Assembly (NCBI GenBank): GCA_028565715.1
Contig: JAOXYC010212572.1
Coordinates: 1 to 11,260, forward strand
Source: Phoronis pallida
Taxonomy: Eukaryota; Phoronida; Phoronidae
Length of the DNA: 11,260 bases
Direction of reading: 5' to 3'
Position 1 is the stretch's first letter. The number at the start of each line of letters is the position of its first letter. Position numbers and translations under genes: made by a program. Below the pieces are notes generated by a model. It was not told where the DNA came from, ran no database searches, and saw only the letters and a program-made list of their open reading frames with translations. Below are positions 1-7,500 of the stretch, in pieces.

Positions 1-115
1 CTCAGCTGATTTGAGAATGTTATTTGAGTGAAAAGTTCCGCAATCTGGGATAATAATCATTGTAAAGCGCTTTGAATTAAAAGCGCTATATAAGCACCGA
101 CATCATTATAATACA
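1..115. repeat. SINE-tail-like sequence
   Basis: TGTAAAGCGCTTTGAATTAA followed by AAGCGCTATATAAGCACC (about 61-99) and an ATTAT-rich stretch resembles the 3' tail shared by many animal SINEs and LINEs ('AAGCGCTATATAA'). The left end is cut by the window edge and no tRNA-like head is visible. Confidence 0.4.
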
Positions 116-554
116 GGGATGCATGTTGCCCCTCTAGTAGCAATGTTAACTTAATCAACTTTTGAATAAGGAACAATCTAATCTTTTGGTCACAACTTAT
201 ACCTACATTATCTTGAATTTTTTAAGCAGACACTTAGCTTTGGTGTTCAGATAATCAGTGACATTTTAGATCTGTGATGAAATTATGGTGCAAGCTGTCA
301 ATGCAATATTTGCTTCAAGTTTTATGTCGAGACCAAAATAAAATGGAAAAAAACGTTTAGTTTGGGAATCTTTTTCAGGAATTCAAATTAGATGACAAAA
401 TAAACCAAAAAATCCACATTTTCCACTTGACAGAACCTCAAAGACAGACATTCCGGATTATTTTTTTTTGTCGAACCCTCGTAATAATTTAGAATTCTTT
501 AAAGACAATAACTTAAAAAAATTATATTCGTAAGTTCAAATTTATTAAGTATAT
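116..554. other. 3' flank, nothing recognised
   Basis: AT-rich sequence beyond the gene's 3' end, with stop codons in all frames. It includes an eight- to nine-base T run near 461-470. No coding, RNA or repeat unit could be supported. Confidence 0.6.
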
Positions 555-687
555 TACTGTGCACACAGCCAAAAGTAACAAATTTGACTCAGGTTATAAA
601 TTTCAAGTTTGAATTAACAAAACACAATTTTCAATTGGAAATAACATCTAACATTGTGTAATGCAAGTTTCAACAGTGTGCACAGTA
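555..687. repeat. Short element with 12-bp perfect terminal inverted repeats
   Basis: TACTGTGCACAC at 555-566 is the exact reverse complement of GTGTGCACAGTA at 676-687, bounding a 133-bp AT-rich segment. This is MITE-like, but I see no clear target duplication and the interior is not otherwise palindromic, so the pair could be coincidental. Confidence 0.4.
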
Positions 688-1026
688 TGTTCATGCTAGA
701 AATTTAGAATTTCAAATTTAACAGAAATTCAGATGAAATCAAAACAAAATCAAGACATTGGCGAAAATCAGGCAATTCCACATGAGAAGTTCAATATCAA
801 TCATCATGCACAAATTCCCAAGTTATAATGAAATCGTCATATTAATGCACAACACTGCAAAACTTGACTAATCACTGAAAATCCAAACTGTGGTTAGTAA
901 ACGCGACAACAGGATAAAAACACCAGAGATTTTGCAACTCAACATTCAAGAAAGTCTATGTCATAAGGTTCTCTGTGTCTAATATGATGAAGATTATGAT
1001 TCATCTGCTCAGGCAGGTAGATAGTC
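688..1026. other. 3' flank, nothing recognised
   Basis: AT-rich sequence between two inverted-repeat elements. Open frames are short and lack splice-site support. Confidence 0.55.
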
Positions 1027-1243
1027 AATGATAGTAGAATTTATAATTCTGGTACACTGGACTCACCGAGTTCAATTTCTTTCCCGGCGTTGCGGACACG
1101 TCTGTGTCCTTTGACTAGGGTTTGCGTAGTGAATTGGGAGTGACGTCAAAGCAAACCCTAGTCAAAGGACACAGACCTGTCCGCAACATCGGGAAAGAAA
1201 TCGGTGAGTCCAGTGTACCAGAATTATAAATTCTACTATCATT
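1027..1243. mobile_element. Foldback (MITE-like) element, about 93-bp arms
   Basis: The left arm (1027-1125) and right arm (1151-1243) are near-perfect reverse complements, starting AATGATAGTAGAATTTATAA and passing through TACACTGGACTCACCGA and GGACACAGAC. The left arm carries about six extra bases near 1069-1077, and a few substitutions separate the arms. The 25-base centre contains the perfect palindrome TGACGTCA (1141-1148). No coding capacity. No convincing target duplication, because the terminal segment is itself AT-palindromic. It lies 240 bp beyond the gene's stop codon and could fall in the 3' UTR. Confidence 0.8.
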
Positions 1244-1483
1244 CTCTGTGACAGCTTTTCAAAAAGGACTTGAATTTTAAAATGGCTTCTGATGCATGGG
1301 TATATTTTTAATTGGTTACTTCTTGTAAAAAAAGTGCAGGAAACCTTATTTTGACAAATCTTAGATATAAATGTTGCAGAATCTTTAATAAAGCAAACAA
1401 AAACATTGCAACTGGCAGAAATGTGCCAGTAACCATGTTAACAGACCAAGAACACGGCACAACGGTTATTACCAAGCCAACAG
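1244..1483 (-). other. Probable 3' UTR or flank of the FAM149-like gene
   Basis: Directly follows the stop codon at 1486-1484. ATTAAA on the minus strand occurs at 1389-1384 and again near 1308. No other gene signal. Confidence 0.4.
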
Positions 1484-1569
1484 TTATATAAGTTTGTTAA
1501 CAGAGGGTAAAGACATAGAAGAGCTGGTACGCAGGCGAAAATCTCGTTCTCTGCGTGGACTCGTATCAC
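1484..1569 (-). CDS. FAM149-like exon k, last coding exon with stop
   Basis: 86 bp: two bases, 27 codons and TAA (residues 554-581). Acceptor TTTCTAACAG|GT; the split codon G|GT gives Gly. It encodes DTSPRRERDFRLRTSSSMSL then PSVNKLI and stops at 1486-1484. The basic Ser-rich tail matches the style of the preceding exons, which is why I prefer it to the in-phase alternative exon at 1879-1931. ATTAAA (minus strand, 1389-1384) about 95 bases past the stop is a possible poly(A) signal; no AATAAA is closer. Confidence 0.65.
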
Positions 1570-4500
1570 CTGTTAGAAAGAAATATTGCAAAAACACTGT
1601 CATTAATTCTGTTACTAAGCTACATTACTAACTATCAATATTAAGCAATGTAACATTTCTAAAATCTATGCCCAAGTATGAACAGTGATTCTTGAATGAA
1701 GTGTTTAACTTATTTTGGTTAACACGAGATATTTTGTGCCCTGGATTAAGTTCTTTTGAGAATTAATAAATACAAATTAAAGAATTTGAATTCATGCTAG
1801 GGCATATATTAGAAATGTCACATATACAACGTGCAACTACATAACACTGAGTGAGACCGAGAGATAATCGTACATTAGTTATTCCTTGATGGTCAACTTG
1901 CTTAACAGTTCGTGATGATGGTGGTGGTGATCTGTAATAAAATGTTTACATGCTCATGCTTCTAAAATCTCTTAAGTACCGTACACTCCCGGGTATAAGC
2001 CCACCCTGGGGTGTAAGCCCACCACCTGTTTTGATAACATCTTAGTTTTGTGCTAGTATATATATACATTGTAAAATCACACTCGGTATAAGCCCACCCT
2101 AGTTTTTGGACATTCCCATGGGCTTATACCAGGGTGTGTACAGTATTTTTAAGAGCCATACACACCCATAATTGAGATTTCTTCAAAAAGGGGATGGCGG
2201 TGGGATTATTACCAAGGGTGCAAAGAAAAGGACTAGATGCTAGAACCATATTAAAGAGGGATTGTCACGTAGGCAGTCTTTCTTAACCTCTTTCAAGGAC
2301 ACTTGTTGAAAAATCTACTGCCAATGTTGTGATTTGGGAATATGTAAATCTGTGAACTGCCGGGTTCATAATACGTAGATGTACTTTAAAAGAAAGACAC
2401 TGTACTTGTTACTTCTATATTGTGAACTCATAACAGGTCACATGACTCCTAAACAAGTCACATGACCGTCACATGACTCCTAAATAAGTCACATGACCCC
2501 TACTTACCAAGCTGATGAGATTGTATAATGTAACCAGCAACGTCCTCGTCATCATCATGGTCAGGATGCGGGGGATTACTGATACTGCTACCCGTAATGC
2601 CGAGAAAACTGGATGAATCTGACAATAGAGGGCAGCACATTACAATCACATACAGACTAATACAAGACAAAGGTGGGGAAGGTCATTCAAGGATTTTCAC
2701 AAATTATTATGAATCACATTTAAATTTTTGAAAAAGACATGGTCAGCACTCCAAATTTGACCAATTTAGCATTCCAATTTTGAATTTAAATTATTGCAAC
2801 TTAGTCATTGCCCACATTTTTAGGGAGCATTGTGTTTTTACTTCCAACAGTTACATCTAAATCTTAATTTTAATAATGAGTGTTTCATAAAACCATTGAA
2901 TGACCAAAACCTCGACAAAACATGGAATATCACAAAAACCCACTCGGGTGACAATAATTCGTTTAATTTATGTGAGGGGAATAAACAGCCAATAGGGGCA
3001 CTCCAATCTACTTGCCATCCATAATATTTAGCATACATTTGCTACTGCCAACTTTCACTAGGGCTCTCTGTCAGCTCCATAAACACTACAAGTGACAAGG
3101 TGAATCGCCTCGTTTTAAACAAAACTTTTTTCAATTTCACTTTAATGTGAATGTTAAAAAATTGATCTTGGGTTGAAAAGAAATAATGAAATCTACCAAA
3201 TTCAGTCCTATGACAGATTTTTGAAATAGTGTTTTTAGATATAATATTTCATAGAAACTCCTCTAGAATGTTTAAAATTCTCTATTGGACTCAAATTCAT
3301 GTCCAGCTGTATGAAATCTGCTAAAAAAACTGTAATGTTTAAAAACATCATGATAGCAACTTGATAAATAAAAATTCATGTTTGCATACTTTGCACTCCT
3401 CTTCTTCCATTAATGTCCAGAGGTGTTGATGATCGCCGTGGGTTACCAAGTCCAAATGGCGTCACCATGTCCGACTACAACAATAACAAAGTAATCAAAT
3501 TATGAATATATGTTATAACTGTGATCGAGACATGAGATATCCAGGTATTTATAAGTGTTCAGCAAAGGTTAAGATTCAAGAATTACAAAGTCAAAAAATT
3601 CAAAAAACAATGAGTGATTAGAGGGCTTTGTAGACAGATAAAAATTTGAAACCTACGCTTAAGCGTTATTTTATCGCAGACAAAGCTCTCAAATCACCCC
3701 TTTACATTATGTTTTTGAATTTTTTACTCAGATGCAAATAAGTGATATTCAACAAAGGACTCGTACACAAAATTTCTAGTTGGTTTGCATTTTGACATCG
3801 GATTTAGACCAACACAGAGACAGTAACTTTAAGGTAATCAAACAAGTCTATTGATCTTAAGTTAGATTGAATAATAACAAGAACTAATGAATTAAACCAA
3901 CCCTAAATGTATGAGTTGTGCTAGGTCTGTTCCAGTCAGGGTTGAATGGCTGGTGAGGCTTCTCTTTCATTAGAAGTCGTGCGTCTTTATTTTCATGAAC
4001 AGCACTGCTTGCACGACTACTAAAGTGGGCCTTTTTCTGAAAATAATAATGAATCATTTATTCATCTATCCAAAGTTTAATTGTAATTATCTGTCATGGA
4101 ACATAAAGATTTAATTTATTCAACACGCACCAATGTCACACTCATTTATATCTTGAATTTATTTGATGATAATTAAAAAGCAAAAACAATCAATGTGCTG
4201 ATTATTTTTTTTAACAAAGTTTCCCAAAAGTCAAACAATACATCCCATTCTCAACAAAAATGAACGCACCTGTTTATTATTTTGTATATTGGCCATAGAC
4301 TCGGAAGATTCCAAGCCTACAGGAATGGGGGGTAGAGCACCATTTTTATTAAACATATATTGTGGTGAGTAACTTCTGTCGGGAATGTGTAGACCTACAC
4401 CCCGTAACTCTCCAATACCTGACGGACGATCATCCTCCTGTGATAAAAAAATACAAATTTAAACAAATCACAGTAACTGTTATAACTTGAAAGCCATGAT

Positions 4501-7500
4501 TGAAAAGTCTTTGATGATGAATCACCATCTTGGTCACTACAAGATGTCCAAGATGGCCACATGATGGCAGCACTGACTGATTCAGTAACTTGACATGTGG
4601 GGTCACAACAGAAGAAGTTTTTGTTCATACATCTCTGGTTGTTCATTCTCACTCTTTTATATTAGAAATGCTTGTTCTAAAGGCAGAAACTAATGATACC
4701 TAGTTGGCAGGCCAATTTACATGTTGTTTAGAAGCACAGTCATATATTCACAGTTACCAAAGTAGTAATTCAGGTAACATTGACCATAGTGACCATTGTC
4801 CAGTACTACAGTATCTCAAATTCGTCTAATGTGACAACTCAGTCTGATTACTTCAACTTACCCAGTTTGGTGTGCGTACTCTATTGGAGTCAGTCATGGA
4901 CAAAATTGGCGCCAGTTTGACTCTTGTTTTTCTTGTAGCTGATGTTATACCCGCCCTATGATATGTAACACTGCCGGGTCGATTATAAACCCTCAGGATA
5001 CCAGAATCAGGTCGCATTGAGGCATGAGACTCCAACCCTTCGCTGTTAAAATGAAGAAGTTAAGTTAGTAAAGATTTTAGTTTCCATAAACTATAAACGA
5101 TGATACAAATTTTCTCCCAGTTACCAAAGGTGCTATGAATATAACATACAACAACAGTTTTCAATTTAAAATGCCGCGACATTTTGGTGCCAACATATGT
5201 CATATCTGTGATCATGCAAGAGGTATGTAAAACATGTCATGACATTGAAAATTGAAAACTGTCATGATTGTTTATTGGTTATAAATTCAATCAAAAAGTT
5301 ACGTGTGGCAAGTACCCTACCGTCAATAAAAACATTTAAATGAATGAAAGTTCAGTATGGATTTATTCATAAAATCACTGTTGCCAAGTTTTGCTCTAAC
5401 TTATTAGCACTTTAAATATGTTTAAATTTTCTAAGTTCAGTCATGGCATTAATTGAAGTGGCACTTATTTTGTAACCAAAACACCGCCCAACTTGTCATA
5501 AGAGAAGCCTGAATATTTGCATGTTTAAGAGATAGAACTCTCAGTTTACATCACTCACTGTAAACCCCCTTTATCCATGCGACTTGTTAACTGTTTGCTC
5601 TCTATTTTTAACACATCCTCCAGGTGTTTTTTCCTTGGCTGTTCTACAGATGGGAAACTACTTCCTGATGATGTTTTAAGCTGCGGATAGGTATGTTGCT
5701 GAAAATAGAAGGGTAATATTACACTAAAGCACTGTCTTGATTGAACAGAGGAATGTGGAAAAAGGTTTCTTGTGATGATTCTTAAAAATGTCATTCATCC
5801 AAAGAAAAATGTGCCTAATTTCTCCCTAGCTAATGTCTTGCTCGGTCCCTTCATGGGCATTGTGTGTTGCGTCAAATCAAAGTATACCAAATACCTTAAT
5901 CGCAAGCGATTGGAATCAGACACAGCAACCAATCAGACCAAAGAAAGATATTTCATGTTGATCACTCAAAATGTCTGCCTTCTTTGCAAAATGATGGTCA
6001 TAAACGATGAGCGGATTAAGCAATGATATCCAGCCGCAATAGAAATCACGAGAAGAGAGAGGTATTTTATGTAAACCAAGTATCATTACTTACCTTCTCT
6101 CCTAAACCAGAAACATTAGGAAATGATGTCCCACCAATAAGTATTTCATCGAGTTTTGATAAATTTGGCACAAGATTTATAGTTCTCCTTTCACTATTAA
6201 ATTGATCTCCTAAAACACTCCTTGTATACTGAGATAACAGTCTTTTAACCCACTCTAGGAAGTCCTGCCAGACACTATCAAATGATGTGCTGACCATATT
6301 GGCTTTTATATTTGCAGAGGGGGTCACTGGCGGGTAGCCATGCTTTCGCTTGTGTCTTGTTCTGTGATCTTCATCTCTGAAACAAGGAAAATTATGTTAA
6401 TATCATAAGGGATTTTTTTACACAATTGTTGTTTATCGCAGCTGGGGACTTTTTTTCTGTCATTTTCAATAAAATGGCCTTCCATAAACAACCCCCTTGT
6501 GTTGTTTTTGTCTCTGGACACATTAATAAAAGTATGCTTTTACTGGCCTACAGTTGAGTTGGTTACTTATCCTAATGTTTCTGTCTTTTCAATAGTAATA
6601 ATAATAATAATAATAAATCATTTCTTAAATCTTAAAATTCTCATTATGCTGACTGGTAATTTTGAAAATTCTGTGAAATAATGCAAATGTAAAGTTAACA
6701 TTTTTTCTCAATTTTCAAATATAAGTAAGTGGAAGTTTGCTGATCAATTTGTTTGATAAATTTGTTTAACACTTTGAGCAAAATGTGTGTGTGCGTGTCT
6801 ATTCATTTGCAAACATTTAAGTGGCTAAACTTGTTTAAAAACGAATTAAGCCACTCAAAGGTCAGAAAAATATCCATAACTACTCTGTTTAATTATGAGT
6901 AAGTTGATAGTTTCACAATATGCGGAGTCATCAACTTTTTGGCAGTAGTCAATGGCTGGACATTTGCTTATGGTAATTACACTGTACAGTGCAAACAAAC
7001 ACTATATTGATAAAGGTCAGCCACCTTTTGTAAAAAGTTGAAAAAACACCAACCTAAGCCCTAGTTACAAGGGGATTTGTAAAGATTTTAAATGAATTTC
7101 TAACAATACTGTTGGACATGCATTTTTCAAATACCAAAGTGGAACTGAAATTCAGGCAAATCTTTTGAGAAAAAAAATCCTCCATGTGTTTAGTTACAAA
7201 ATCAAAAGGCATGGTCGCAATATTCCTACAGAATGCTTTCAATTTAGTTAAAAATATAATGTTTGTGTGCATTTTTAAAACCTAAAATCTTTTTTTATAA
7301 AACTGTTGACAAATTAATGTATGCTTTTTGTCTTTTCAAAATGTTTAATTAGTATGGTGGTATTGCGCTTTATTTACAGCACCTGGAGTATATCAATGCC
7401 TTTCCATTTTAAACTGCCCCCCTCTGCTGTAATTGGCCCGAATGCAAAAAAGCTCATACACAATATTTGCTTAAACTGTTGTTCTGATTTTTCCTTTTAT

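Larger units (their letters stand above)
1570..2507 (-). other. Intron between exons j and k
   Basis: 938-bp GT-AG intron. Holds the candidate His-rich exon, one copy of the GTATAAGCCC element (1977-2148) and the GTCACATGAC tandem repeat (2437-2500). The remainder shows nothing recognisable. Confidence 0.6.
3475..3901 (-). other. Intron between exons h and i
   Basis: 427-bp intron with an unusual donor (GTTGGT). Holds the foldback at 3593-3725 and dispersed repeat copy A (3717-3833). Confidence 0.6.

Noticed and set aside
2437-2500. CRISPR-like repeat array
   Set aside because: Only two 31-bp units with no unique spacers, in an animal intron.
2830-3038. Overlapping open frames of 64 and 66 codons on opposite strands
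   Set aside because: They lie inside an intron, have no usable splice context in phase with the gene, and their composition looks like random AT-rich translation.
4395-4652. Minus-strand open frame of 85 codons
   Set aside because: Reads exon g in the wrong frame and continues through its acceptor into the intron; the spliced frame explains the region better.
5772-6205. Plus-strand open frames 5772-6026 and 6023-6205
   Set aside because: Antisense to an intron and to exon d, with no recognisable domain. The second is a shadow of exon d.
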